Assembly: GCA_013215445.1 (NCBI GenBank)
Contig: JABSRA010000009.1
Location: 32,702-96,701 of the forward strand
DNA length: 64,000 nucleotides
Direction of reading: 5' to 3'
DNA from: Oceanospirillaceae bacterium
GTDB lineage: Bacteria > Pseudomonadota > Gammaproteobacteria > Pseudomonadales > Balneatricaceae
The notes under the pieces are model-generated. The model did no database searches, was not told the DNA's origin, and was given only the letters and a program-made list of their open reading frames with translations. Positions 18,484 through 27,380 of this stretch are shown piece after piece; positions within the stretch are counted from its first letter, which is position 1; every line of letters starts with the position of its first letter. Position numbers and translations under genes: made by a program.

Positions 18484-19605
18484 TTATGCGCCTTTGGCCG
18501 CTGTGCGCTGACCGACAAAGTTAAAAAAGGAAACACATATCACCACTGCGACAAATAACAGCGAGTAGCCGACCGCTGCCGATCCGCCTAAGTCTTGGGT
18601 GCGCCAGGCGATAAAGGAATGTAATGTCATAGATTCTGTGGCGATGCCCGGTCCACCGTTGGTTAAAATATTCGGTAGATCAATAATTTTGAAGGCCTCA
18701 ATTAAACGAATCAGTACCGCGGTCGCTGCCACAGCCGCTATCGATGGAAAGGTAATATCTTTAAAGATACGCCAGCTCCCGGCACCATCTAACTGCGCCG
18801 CCTCTACTTGCTCTTTGGGTTGATTTTCAATCGCCGCCAACAACACCATGAACAAAAACGGAATCCACTGCCAAGAGTCACCGATCAATACCACCCAGCG
18901 GGCCAGCCAGGCATCGGCCGCCCAGGAGAACTCCGCCAGCCCAAACATTGACCAAATAGGTGCAAAGGGCCCCTGCGACATATCCATCAACATTCTAAAC
19001 GCGTAGGCGATGCCCACTGGGGTGACCATAATAGGAATAAAAAAGGCCATGCGGAAAAAGTGTTTACCGCGAATTTTTTGCGCACATAACAGCGCCAGAC
19101 CCAGCGCGATCACAAACTGAATAGAGACTCCGACAAACACGTAAAACAGTGTCACCATTAAAGAGCCCGGATAACCACTGCCATTGAGCACACTAAAAGC
19201 CAGCATGGTTAACATCATAATGACTATAACAGTGATTGAACGTCCTATGGTGCCTATCACTGAGACAGTACCAGAGCGAAAGTAGCACCACAGCCAATAA
19301 CAAAAACTCAGGGCGAAAAAGCCGATAATCAGCCATTCCCAGAACAAGAACTCACCGAAAGTTCCCAGAAAATGATACTGCTGAGAACCTGAAAATAATT
19401 TTTTGAAATTGCGTAGTCCGACATATTTCAGCTCGAAACCACCCGAGACTAATTTAAAGCGGGACAGCGCTAAATAAGCGGACAGCAACAGTGGATAAAC
19501 CGCTAAAAAAAGAATGATTAAAACAGTGGGTAGAATTAGTAATTGCGGCGTAAGCTGATCGATACGCTGCGCAAAACCCACCTTAGGTTGCTTGACCTCA
19601 GACAT
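18484..19605 (-). CDS. Sugar ABC transporter permease (MalF-like, enlarged)
   Basis: Inner-membrane permease, 373 aa, against about 290-310 for typical MalF/UgpA-type proteins. Between the periplasmic loop (about residue 85) and the core there is an insertion with two hydrophobic segments (WLIIGFFALSFCYWLWCYF and SITVIVIMMLTMLAFSVL). The EAA loop reads EQVEAAQLDGAGSWRIFKDI, followed by TFPSIAAV. AAGGA precedes the ATG. It is 23 bp from the next permease gene. Confidence 0.9.
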   Translation of the reverse strand: MSEVKQPKVGFAQRIDQLTPQLLILPTVLIILFLAVYPLLLSAYLALSRFKLVSGGFELKYVGLRNFKKLFSGSQQYHFLGTFGEFLFWEWLIIGFFALSFCYWLWCYFRSGTVSVIGTIGRSITVIVIMMLTMLAFSVLNGSGYPGSLMVTLFYVFVGVSIQFVIALGLALLCAQKIRGKHFFRMAFFIPIMVTPVGIAYAFRMLMDMSQGPFAPIWSMFGLAEFSWAADAWLARWVVLIGDSWQWIPFLFMVLLAAIENQPKEQVEAAQLDGAGSWRIFKDITFPSIAAVAATAVLIRLIEAFKIIDLPNILTNGGPGIATESMTLHSFIAWRTQDLGGSAAVGYSLLFVAVVICVSFFNFVGQRTAAKGA

Positions 19606-19696
19606 GGTTATCCTTTAAAAGTAGGGTGTAGTCAAAAAAAATAAAAAGCGTGCAGCCAACCTTAGAGACAGGCCAGCCACACACTGGGCAAGAGGG

Positions 19697-21202
19697 TTAC
19701 AGACCCAGAGTTGCCTTGTAGAGTTTCAACTGCTCTTCTTTACCAAGATCTTCATTGAGCTCATTCCAACCTTCTTCAATCGAAGACATGGTTTGATTAA
19801 CATCGATCTCACCGGCCAAGAAACGCGCGATAGCGGTATCTAACACCACTTGCTGGTAGTTTTGGTTCTTCGGAATACGCAGATCTAACATCATGTTAGG
19901 GCTATTGAGACTGTCTTTAATCGCCCCTAGGTAGTTTTCAGCGGCTTCTTTACTCATGCCCGACGCTAACCAACCTTGCATGTTGCTAAATTGTGACAGA
20001 CGGTAAGGATTAAAACCGGTGGCGCCGATGGTCACATCGACATTAGACTGAGCAGGTTGCGAGACATACGAGAAGTACTCGTAAGCGGCCTGCTTAACTT
20101 TATCATCCGCCGAGGCGTTAATTCCGCCAGACCAACCGCCAAAGGCAGCGTAAGGTGCGCGGTTAACGCCGTCCACAGCGTAGGGGCAAGTCTTAGTCGT
20201 ACAAGTTTCTAGTTTGCCAGTCGCACGATTCAGTATTTTGGTAGAACCTGGCAACATTGCCGCGCCAACTTTATCGATGACTTTCGATGAAGCGGGATCT
20301 GCCGCTAACGGACCTACGTCACCCCAGTCAATGGTCAGTGCACAGCGCCCAGCGGTAAACAGACCTCGAGTATCGCCCACATCTAAGTTAATTTCGTCAG
20401 GCGGTGCATATTTGCTAGTTTCTTTGTAGATATGCAACGCGGCACCAAAAGCTTCATTATTCACCAGCGGCTGCATGTCTTTGGTATCAAAGAATGCCCC
20501 CTGCTTAGTCCCTTCACCTTGTAGGTAACCACCGGCAATCGACATCACTGCCCAATAGGCTTGAGCATTACGTTTTTTCGAGATACAAGAACCATAGTCG
20601 GGTTTGCCATCCCCATTCATGTCTTTACCATGCACCGCTTTGGCAATTGCCAGGTACTCGTCCCAAGTATTAGGTGGGGTTAGTCCCGCGGCTTTAAGCA
20701 CATCAGTACGGTAGTAAATCATGTGGAAATCGCCATCTAGCGTCAGTAGATAGTTCTTACCTTTATATTGGGTGGAGAAAGAGCGAAAGAAAGGACTGAT
20801 ATCACTCTCTTCTAACGCTTCGTCTTGAGCGACATTGGCGGTAATGTCCTGCAGATAACCTGGCTCTGCATAATCGACCATCCACTGCGGGGCAAATACA
20901 GCGGCATCAACACTGTTGGTACCCGTGGCAAAGTCGGTGAGTAATTTAGTGTATAGATCCGAAAATGGCACGGTAATGATATTGATAGTGGCGCCGGTTA
21001 ACGCCTTAAATTCGGGGGCGTGACGCTGTAGCGGCTCGGCAATTTGCGGGCCGGTAAAAGTCATAACATTCACCGTGACACCGTCGAATTTCTTCGCCAC
21101 TGCGGTATTAGCACCGAGTGCCAGCACCATTGCGGAGGCCGCAGTGATACCACTTGCCAATTTAGTTAGCGTTAAACCTGAGGGTTTGCTGAATAATCTC
21201 AT
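19697..21202 (-). CDS. Sugar ABC transporter periplasmic binding protein
   Basis: Family 1 solute-binding protein, 501 aa, a large member. The signal peptide runs to about residue 36, with cleavage after AVA (NTAVAKKF). VNVMTFTGPQ opens the mature domain, and later segments NTWDEYLAIAKAV and FGGWSGGINASADDK match extended CUT1 binding proteins. GGAG lies 10 nt before the ATG. It is first in the importer operon. Given the downstream enzymes the ligand is probably a 6-deoxyhexose, related aldose or an oligosaccharide containing it. Confidence 0.9.
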   Translation of the reverse strand: MRLFSKPSGLTLTKLASGITAASAMVLALGANTAVAKKFDGVTVNVMTFTGPQIAEPLQRHAPEFKALTGATINIITVPFSDLYTKLLTDFATGTNSVDAAVFAPQWMVDYAEPGYLQDITANVAQDEALEESDISPFFRSFSTQYKGKNYLLTLDGDFHMIYYRTDVLKAAGLTPPNTWDEYLAIAKAVHGKDMNGDGKPDYGSCISKKRNAQAYWAVMSIAGGYLQGEGTKQGAFFDTKDMQPLVNNEAFGAALHIYKETSKYAPPDEINLDVGDTRGLFTAGRCALTIDWGDVGPLAADPASSKVIDKVGAAMLPGSTKILNRATGKLETCTTKTCPYAVDGVNRAPYAAFGGWSGGINASADDKVKQAAYEYFSYVSQPAQSNVDVTIGATGFNPYRLSQFSNMQGWLASGMSKEAAENYLGAIKDSLNSPNMMLDLRIPKNQNYQQVVLDTAIARFLAGEIDVNQTMSSIEEGWNELNEDLGKEEQLKLYKATLGL

Positions 21203-21292
21203 CGTTTGTCGTCTCCATTGTTATATTTATTATGGGATTTACTTACCTTTACCGCCGATACCCATTAACCTAACGCACCAGTTTCATCGGGG

Positions 21293-21991
21293 TTATTTGT
21301 CCGCAAACAACTCGGGCTGTTCACTGAACATAATATCGATAAGAGCAACCACTTTGCTCACGTGTTGGGTCATGGCTAACGCTGCACCCTCCCCATCTGA
21401 ATTTTTAATCGCATCTAAAATTGCCTTGTGCTCAAGATAGGTATCCTCTGGCCTACCTGGTGCTGACAACTGCATTTTACGCACCCTTGCCAACTGCGCA
21501 TACGCACCCTCAATCACCCGTTTGAGCCGGCTAAAACCGGTAAATTCACAGAGTAACTGGTGAAACTCTTCATCCAACTGATAAAAACTAGGGTAATCTT
21601 TATCCTCCACCGACGCTTTTTGATAGCGCACGTTACGCGTCAGTAGCAGCAACATCTCAGCACTGTGGTGCTCGGCCACTTGCCGAGCAATCGCCACTTC
21701 CAGCGCCTGGCGAATGAAGGCACTCTCTTTAACGTCACTGATGTGAAGTTTAGTGACGTAAGTACCGCGTTGCGGAAATACTTCTACCAACCGATCTTCG
21801 GTCAATTTGGCGATTGCCTCACTCACCGGAGTGCGTGATACCCCCAGTGCCTTGGCCACCTCTTCTTTGATGATGGCCATTCCCGGGGTTAAATTTTGAT
21901 CGACAATTGCGTCCAATAAAATTTCATACACTTGTCCAGAAAGTGCTTTGCTGCGGTCTATTTTGGCGTTCTGCAAAAACCTAAAAGGCAT
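21293..21991 (-). CDS. GntR-family regulator (FadR/FCD subgroup)
   Basis: Transcriptional regulator, 232 aa: N-terminal winged helix-turn-helix (EEVAKALGVSRTPVSEAIAK, about residues 43-62) and a C-terminal all-helical FCD effector domain (IRQALEVAIARQ, then FHQLLCEFTG and HKAILDAIKNSDG). FCD regulators usually sense sugar acids or other carboxylates, consistent with the sugar-acid enzymes on both sides. It sits between the importer operon and the divergent UxaA-type gene. Confidence 0.88.
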   Translation of the reverse strand: MPFRFLQNAKIDRSKALSGQVYEILLDAIVDQNLTPGMAIIKEEVAKALGVSRTPVSEAIAKLTEDRLVEVFPQRGTYVTKLHISDVKESAFIRQALEVAIARQVAEHHSAEMLLLLTRNVRYQKASVEDKDYPSFYQLDEEFHQLLCEFTGFSRLKRVIEGAYAQLARVRKMQLSAPGRPEDTYLEHKAILDAIKNSDGEGAALAMTQHVSKVVALIDIMFSEQPELFADK

Positions 21992-22397
21992 ATTATATAT
22001 CTTCCCGTGAACTAGCTAACATGTTAGTGTGCTAGCATACATTAAGTCAAGGCTATTTTTTAAGCAGTTTTATGGGCTTATTTCCAGGCAGTATTATTAC
22101 ATTTATAATCCTAGATTCGACAGTTTGGTGCGAAACAGCTGGGTAATAAATGAGTGCACTTAGCAACAGAGAAAATGTAGTGGTCACCTTGCTGGTTTTA
22201 TGCAGGGATGCATTTATTTAGCGAATGCATGGATGCATAAGAGCCTGATGAGCATATTTTCTAGCTTTCTAGCTGCTTGATTATCGAATTGACTGTCGAA
22301 TCTTGCCTAATGAGTACTCGCCGGCAATACTTCTCTACATGGACGCAGAGCTAGAGATCTACCGCTAGCGCCAGAAAAACAATGATAAGAGGCAATA
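21992..22397. promoter_or_regulatory. Divergent region GntR / UxaA-type dehydratase with operator-like palindromes
   Basis: 406 bp. CTAACATGTTAG (22016-22027) is a perfect 12-bp palindrome 25 bp before the GntR start, and TGCTAGCA (22030-22037) is a second palindrome beside it, a pattern fitting autoregulation. The MITE-like element at 22110-22306 fills most of the remainder, leaving about 90 bp for the UxaA-type promoter. Confidence 0.5.
22110..22306. mobile_element. MITE-like element, about 197 bp
   Basis: Ends CCTAGATTCGACAGT (left) and, read inwards from the right, GCAAGATTCGACAGT. The interior shares GTGCAC/T-TAGCAA and the core AGTGGTCACCTTGCTGGT (22179-22196) with the element at 9952-10114. 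Flanks ATAAT and CTAAT are an imperfect 5-bp duplication. A part near 22205-22240 repeats ATGCAT several times. No ORF of note. Confidence 0.6.
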
Positions 22398-23918
22398 ATG
22401 ATGGCAGGCAATACCCTACAGCTGCATGACCAGGATAATGTAGTTGTGGCACTCAGTGCTTTAGGGCTGGGAGCGAGCATCGATAAAGCGCGTAACATAT
22501 CGACCCAGAGCAGCATCCCCAAAGGCCACAAGGTAGCCCTCTCGGCCATTGAGAAAGGCATGCCAATCCGCAAATACAATCAGGTCATAGGTTTTGCCAC
22601 CACCGCCATCAGTGCAGGGGCTCACGTCCACGTACACAACTGTGAAATGGGAGAACTAGAGCTAGACTACTCCATTGGTAGCAACGCCACTCCCGTATCC
22701 ATGGTGCCAGCCGCCGAGCGACGCACCTTCATGGGTTTTTTGCGCGATAACGGCAAAGTCGGCACGCGCAACTATATAGGCTTAATCGCCTCGGTTAACT
22801 GCTCGGCAACCGTGGTGCGCTTTATCGCCAATCACTTCAACCACTCAAACTTATTAGACGCCTACCCCAACATCGATGGTGTGGTGGCGATACATCATGG
22901 CAGCGGTTGCGGTATGGCCAACAAGGGGGATGGCTTTGATAACTTACAACGCGCGCTAGTTGGATACAGTCAACACCCTAATTTTGCCGCGGTGCTACTG
23001 GTAGGTTTAGGCTGTGAAGTGATGCAACTTGGCGAACTCAAGGCCACAGACCCGCAGGCGGTGATCCAAAAAATGACCATTCAAGCCCAGGGTGGCACCT
23101 CAAAAACGATTGCCGCGGGTATTGACAGAATTGGCAAAATGCTCGCTCAGGCGAATGCGATTCAACGCCAACCCGTGCCGGTAGCTGAGTTAACTCTCGC
23201 CCTGCAGTGTGGCGGTTCTGACAGTTATTCAGGCATCACCGCAAACCCGGCCCTGGGCAGAGCAGCCGACTTATTGATCGCTCAGGGAGGGACTGCAATA
23301 TTATCCGAGACCCCGGAAATATTCGGCGCTGAGCACTTACTTACCGCCCGTGCCGCCAACCCTGCCACCGCCAAAAAAATCATAAAACGCATTCAATGGT
23401 GGCGCGATTACACCGCCAGAAATGGCGGCAACATGAATAACAACCCCTCTCCCGGTAATATAGCCGGCGGCCTCACCACTATATTAGAGAAATCCCTCGG
23501 CGCCGTCGCCAAGGGTGGCAGCACCCCTCTGCAAGATTTTTATCTGTACGCGGAGCCCATCACCAAAAAGGGTTTTGTGTTCATGGATAGCCCGGGATTT
23601 GATCCCTGCTCTGTCACCGGACAAGTAGCCTCTGGTGCCAATATTGTCTGCTTTACTACCGGGCGGGGCTCTGCCTTTGGCTTTAAACCCGTGCCCTCGA
23701 TAAAGCTGGCCACCAACAGTGAAATGTATTACTTCCAAGAGGAAGATATGGACATTAACTGTGGCGATATCATCGATGAACAAGTGACTATTGACCAAAA
23801 AGCGCAACAAATTTTCGAGTACATCATCAAGACGGCCTCCGGAGAGCAATCTAAAAGTGAGGCGCTAGGTTATGGGGACAGTGAATTTGTCCCCTGGCAA
23901 ATCGGCGCAGTGATGTAA
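22398..23918 (+). CDS. UxaA/altronate-dehydratase family sugar-acid dehydratase
   Basis: Dehydrates a sugar acid to a 2-keto-3-deoxy acid. 506 aa, full length with both parts: an N-terminal SAF domain (about 1-95) and the altronate dehydratase core. Family signatures are GKVGTRNYIG, HHGSGCGM, GLGCEVMQ, CGGSDSYSGITANPALG, and PGFDPCSVTGQVASGANIVC. AGAGG precedes the start; ATG at 22401 is an alternative. In this setting it would supply the L-fuconate dehydratase step, which is usually an enolase-superfamily enzyme, so substrate is inferred. D-altronate and D-galactarate-type substrates remain possible. Confidence 0.85.
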   Translation: MMAGNTLQLHDQDNVVVALSALGLGASIDKARNISTQSSIPKGHKVALSAIEKGMPIRKYNQVIGFATTAISAGAHVHVHNCEMGELELDYSIGSNATPVSMVPAAERRTFMGFLRDNGKVGTRNYIGLIASVNCSATVVRFIANHFNHSNLLDAYPNIDGVVAIHHGSGCGMANKGDGFDNLQRALVGYSQHPNFAAVLLVGLGCEVMQLGELKATDPQAVIQKMTIQAQGGTSKTIAAGIDRIGKMLAQANAIQRQPVPVAELTLALQCGGSDSYSGITANPALGRAADLLIAQGGTAILSETPEIFGAEHLLTARAANPATAKKIIKRIQWWRDYTARNGGNMNNNPSPGNIAGGLTTILEKSLGAVAKGGSTPLQDFYLYAEPITKKGFVFMDSPGFDPCSVTGQVASGANIVCFTTGRGSAFGFKPVPSIKLATNSEMYYFQEEDMDINCGDIIDEQVTIDQKAQQIFEYIIKTASGEQSKSEALGYGDSEFVPWQIGAVM

Positions 23919-24119
23919 TCTGCGAGTTCAGGCAACTTAGGGAAGTAGGCTCAATAGCTTCGACCCTACCGCGCTAAACCATCGTTGAATAGCCGCAAAG
24001 CACAGACAAATTCGCTCCACTTGGAGTTGATATTTTGCTGGCCCCACCTTTTTTCACCGCGTTATGCTAAAGTTCAGAGCATAATTATTTTATTTTTTAC
24101 AAATACTTAGGGGGATATA

Positions 24120-25127
24120 ATGGGAAAAATCTTAAACTGGGGCATTCTCAGTAGTGCCAAAATTGCCCGTAAACAGGTTGTTCCAGCAATGCAGCAGAGT
24201 CCGCTGCTAAAGGTGTTGGCAATCGCCTCGCGCAGTCAGCAAAAAGCGCAAGTAGTCGCCGATGAATTACAAATCCCCAGGGCCTACGCCAGTTACGAGC
24301 AACTGATTGAGGACCCAGACATCGATGTTATTTACAATCCGCTTCCCAACCACTTGCACGTACCGCTCACCATTGCCGCACTGCAAGCCGGTAAACATGT
24401 GCTCTGTGAAAAACCCTTGGCCCTCACCGCCGCCGAAGCTCAGCAATTAGTTGAGGTGTGTGCGCAGACCGGCAAGTTAGTAGAAGAGGCCTTTATGGTG
24501 CGCTCCAATCCCCAGTGGCAGTGGGTTCGCGAGCAAGTTAAACAACAGAGCATCGGTAAATTGTGCGCTATTCAAGGGGCGTTTAGCTACTTTAATGATG
24601 ATGCTAATAATATTCGCAACCAAGCCGACATTGGCGGCGGCGGTATCTATGATATCGGCTGTTACCTAATCAACACCTCGCGCTTTGTCACCGGTGAAGA
24701 ACCCTGCAAAGTCACCGCCGTGATCGATCACGATCCCAACACCCACACCGACCGGTTGGCCTCTGCTATTATGCTTTTCCCCAGCGGCGTGCAGATGACC
24801 TGGCTGTGCTCTACTCAGTTGGTGCCCTACCAGAGAGTCAATTTTTTGGGCACCACCGGACGCATTGAAGTTAAGATTCCCTTCAACGCCCCCAATGACA
24901 GTGAAAATATCGTCTACATTGATGATGGCACCGATTTAACCGGCGCAAATTATCAGCGCCAAACATTTCCGGTGATCGATCAATACCAATTGCAGGCGGA
25001 AAATTTTTGCGCCGCGATTAATCAGCAGCGCGCGCAAAGTAATCCACTGGAGGGAGCTATCGCCAATATGCGGGTGATAGATGCCATCTTTAAAGCGGCC
25101 AAAACCGGCCAGTGGATTGATATTTAA
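24120..25127 (+). CDS. Gfo/Idh/MocA family oxidoreductase
   Basis: NAD(P)-dependent sugar dehydrogenase-like enzyme, 335 aa. N-terminal Rossmann fold (GILSSAKIARKQVVPAM), the family motif CEKPLAL near 98-104 and a C-terminal domain containing GGGIYDIGCYLIN. Closest in style to D-xylose dehydrogenase, glucose-fructose oxidoreductase and dihydrodiol dehydrogenase. GGGGGA precedes the ATG by 6 nt. It lies 200 bp after the UxaA-type gene and may oxidise an alternative aldose for the same pathway. Confidence 0.85.
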   Translation: MGKILNWGILSSAKIARKQVVPAMQQSPLLKVLAIASRSQQKAQVVADELQIPRAYASYEQLIEDPDIDVIYNPLPNHLHVPLTIAALQAGKHVLCEKPLALTAAEAQQLVEVCAQTGKLVEEAFMVRSNPQWQWVREQVKQQSIGKLCAIQGAFSYFNDDANNIRNQADIGGGGIYDIGCYLINTSRFVTGEEPCKVTAVIDHDPNTHTDRLASAIMLFPSGVQMTWLCSTQLVPYQRVNFLGTTGRIEVKIPFNAPNDSENIVYIDDGTDLTGANYQRQTFPVIDQYQLQAENFCAAINQQRAQSNPLEGAIANMRVIDAIFKAAKTGQWIDI

Positions 25128-25236
25128 GCTTGCATCAGTAAGGCGCTTTTAACTAAAAACGTCCTGCATTAAGCAATGCCTACCAGCTAGCCTAGGTCCA
25201 ACGCTAAGATACCGCGTTATTCTCAGGCTAGAGAGA

Positions 25237-25668
25237 TTAGCCCGCAGGATAATTTGATAATTCCAGACAAGAAATGGTTTTTTCAATCCCCTCTATCTCT
25301 CGTATATCGTCGACCAATTGATCTAATTCACAACTTGCCTCAACTGTGATTTCAATCATTAAATCATAGATGCCGCTGACAGATTTAATCGAACTGATCT
25401 GCGTAATTTTCTGTAATTCTCTAATCACCCGCCGCGATACACCAGCGCGAAGATTGATCAACATTTGCGCTTTTAAGAGGCGTCTTTGGTACTGCTGATC
25501 AAACTCAATGGTAAACTTTTTAATCACCTTGCGTCGCACCAGCGCGTCAATCCTATTTTGCACCGTGGTTCTAGAGACATTGAGTTTTTTACCGAGCGAG
25601 ACAATAGATTCGCGGGCATTATTTTGTAAGAGGGCAATTAATTGCCTATCTCTCGCATCCAATTCCAT
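25237..25668 (-). CDS. Lrp/AsnC-family transcriptional regulator
   Basis: 143 aa: N-terminal helix-turn-helix (LDARDRQLIALLQNNARESI, then LGKKLNVSRTTVQNRIDALV) and a C-terminal RAM effector domain (residues ~70-135) with VSGIYDLMIEI. GAAGG precedes the ATG. It is divergent from lysA across 247 bp, suggesting lysine or diaminopimelate as effector. It is not close to the other two Lrp-type genes in the window, which lack its basic VRRKVIKKF segment. Confidence 0.9.
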   Translation of the reverse strand: MELDARDRQLIALLQNNARESIVSLGKKLNVSRTTVQNRIDALVRRKVIKKFTIEFDQQYQRRLLKAQMLINLRAGVSRRVIRELQKITQISSIKSVSGIYDLMIEITVEASCELDQLVDDIREIEGIEKTISCLELSNYPAG

Positions 25669-25915
25669 AAGCTACCTTCCTCTTATTCCAACCAGCCATT
25701 ACCCAACCTGGGCTTTTTCACTGAATTGAATCAGGCTGTTACCCAGCGACAAAACTTCTGACATGGGGAATTATTAGTCATGCATTACAAAACTAATAGC
25801 GAAACTTGCATTATGTAGTGAATGAGTCGACAAATTAACAATTTGGCGCGTTGTTTGTGAATTTCAACCACCGTAAACTTTTGCCATCAGCCTACCACCA
25901 CACTTTGGAAATTTT

Positions 25916-27184
25916 ATGCCACAGATTATTTACCACAACGGGACCATGCAGATCGACCATGTTTCGATAGAGGCGCTTGCGAGCCGTTACCCCACCCCTT
26001 TTTACTGTTATAGCGCCAGCGCAATTCGCCAGCAGTATTTAGCCTTTGCCGATGCCTTTGCCGATTTACCCGCGCTGATTTGCTACGCGATCAAAGCCAA
26101 CTCTAATCAGGCGATACTGACCCTCTTGGCCAAACTGGGAGCGGGGGCAGATGTCGTTTCTGAGGGCGAGCTGCGCCGCGCATTGGCAGCGGGCATTCCC
26201 GCCGATAAAATTGTCTTCTCTGGTGTGGCTAAAACCGCCACTGAAATTCGCTTTGCACTGTCGAAAAACATCCTCTGTTTTAATGTCGAGTCCATCACCG
26301 AACTCAGGCAGATATCTGCATTAGCTAGCGCCAACCAACAGACGGCTAAGGTTTCAATGAGAATTAACCCGGATGTGGATGCGGGCACTCACGCGAAGAT
26401 ATCCACCGGCAAGCGCGAAAACAAATTTGGAATTCCCTTCGATTATGCACTGCAAGCCTATCAATTGGCCGCAACACTGCCCGGTATTACCATTGTCGGT
26501 ATCGATATGCACATCGGCAGCCAAATTAGTAAAGTCAGCGCTTTTGATGAGGCGATGCAACGCATCATGGAGTTGATCAAACAGCTTCAGGAATTGGGGA
26601 TTAACCTTGAACATGTCGATGTCGGCGGTGGCCTAGGCGTTACCTATACTGACGATGATCCGTCGGAGTTAACCCTATTGGCAGAATATTCGAGAGTCAT
26701 CCACAAATACGCCACCGCGTTAAATTGCCGAATAATCTTTGAACCCGGGCGTTTTATCATCGCCAATGCCGGCATCTTAGTGACAGAGGTGATCCAAGTT
26801 AAACCCGTCCAGGATAAGACTTTTGTGATGATAGATGCGGCGATGAACGATTTAATTCGCCCAACCCTCTACGAGGCTTGGCACAAAATTAGTCCCGCTA
26901 AACAAGCCGCGCCAGATGCCTTGAGCCAGCCTGTCGACATCGTCGGGCCGGTCTGCGAATCGGGTGATTATATGGCGCAAAACCGCCCGTTAACGACCGT
27001 TGTGGTTGGCGATTTACTGGTGATACACTCGGTGGGCGCCTACTCAGCGGTCGCTTCAAACACCTATAATAGCCGACGCTTGATTGCCGAAGTACTGGTT
27101 GATGGCGAGCGCGATCAACTGATTCGCCCCAGCCCCAGCTACCGACAGCTCATTGAGCTAGACTCTGTGCCCGATTGGCTATAA
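25916..27184 (+). CDS. lysA: Diaminopimelate decarboxylase
   Basis: Converts meso-diaminopimelate to L-lysine with PLP. 422 aa, usual length. The PLP lysine is in CYAIKANSN (about residue 59); HIGSQI, DVGGGLGVTY, FEPGRFIIANAG and the partner-site GPVCESGD follow, all standard for LysA. GGAAA precedes the ATG. The 3' end is partly duplicated just downstream (27199-27300). Next to an Lrp regulator and near an amino-acid racemase it may have a regulated role beyond housekeeping. Confidence 0.93.
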   Translation: MPQIIYHNGTMQIDHVSIEALASRYPTPFYCYSASAIRQQYLAFADAFADLPALICYAIKANSNQAILTLLAKLGAGADVVSEGELRRALAAGIPADKIVFSGVAKTATEIRFALSKNILCFNVESITELRQISALASANQQTAKVSMRINPDVDAGTHAKISTGKRENKFGIPFDYALQAYQLAATLPGITIVGIDMHIGSQISKVSAFDEAMQRIMELIKQLQELGINLEHVDVGGGLGVTYTDDDPSELTLLAEYSRVIHKYATALNCRIIFEPGRFIIANAGILVTEVIQVKPVQDKTFVMIDAAMNDLIRPTLYEAWHKISPAKQAAPDALSQPVDIVGPVCESGDYMAQNRPLTTVVVGDLLVIHSVGAYSAVASNTYNSRRLIAEVLVDGERDQLIRPSPSYRQLIELDSVPDWL

Positions 27185-27198
27185 AGCACAAACATGTA

Positions 27199-27300
27199 AT
27201 TGCCGAAGTACTGGTCGATGGCGAGCGCGATCAACTGATTCACCCCAGCCCCAGTTATCAGCAACTGATGGAATTGGATCGAGTACCCGACTGGTTATAA
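27199..27300 (+). pseudogene. Duplicated lysA 3' tail
   Basis: 102 bp matching the last 102 bp of lysA (27083-27184), about 85 percent by eye. It encodes IAEVLVDGERDQLIHPSPSY and then a near copy of the LysA C-terminus ending VPDWL and TAA. Many differences are synonymous. Fourteen bases separate the two copies. It lacks its own start and is best read as a scar of homologous replacement or unequal recombination. Confidence 0.8.
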
Positions 27301-27316
27301 ACCGCTGAACTTGGGT

Positions 27317-27342
27317 TGCGGCCACTTAGAGCAGTGGCCGCA
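27317..27342. terminator. Hairpin between convergent lysA and MFS genes
   Basis: TGCGGCCACT-TAGAGC-AGTGGCCGCA: perfect 10-bp GC-rich stem with a 6-nt loop, between the lysA tail and the end of the MFS gene. No U tract follows on either strand, so it may act as a transcript 3' end stabiliser rather than an intrinsic terminator. Confidence 0.5.
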
Positions 27343-27380
27343 GAGTTGTCCACAAGCTGCTTCGAAATAATGCCTGTGGG

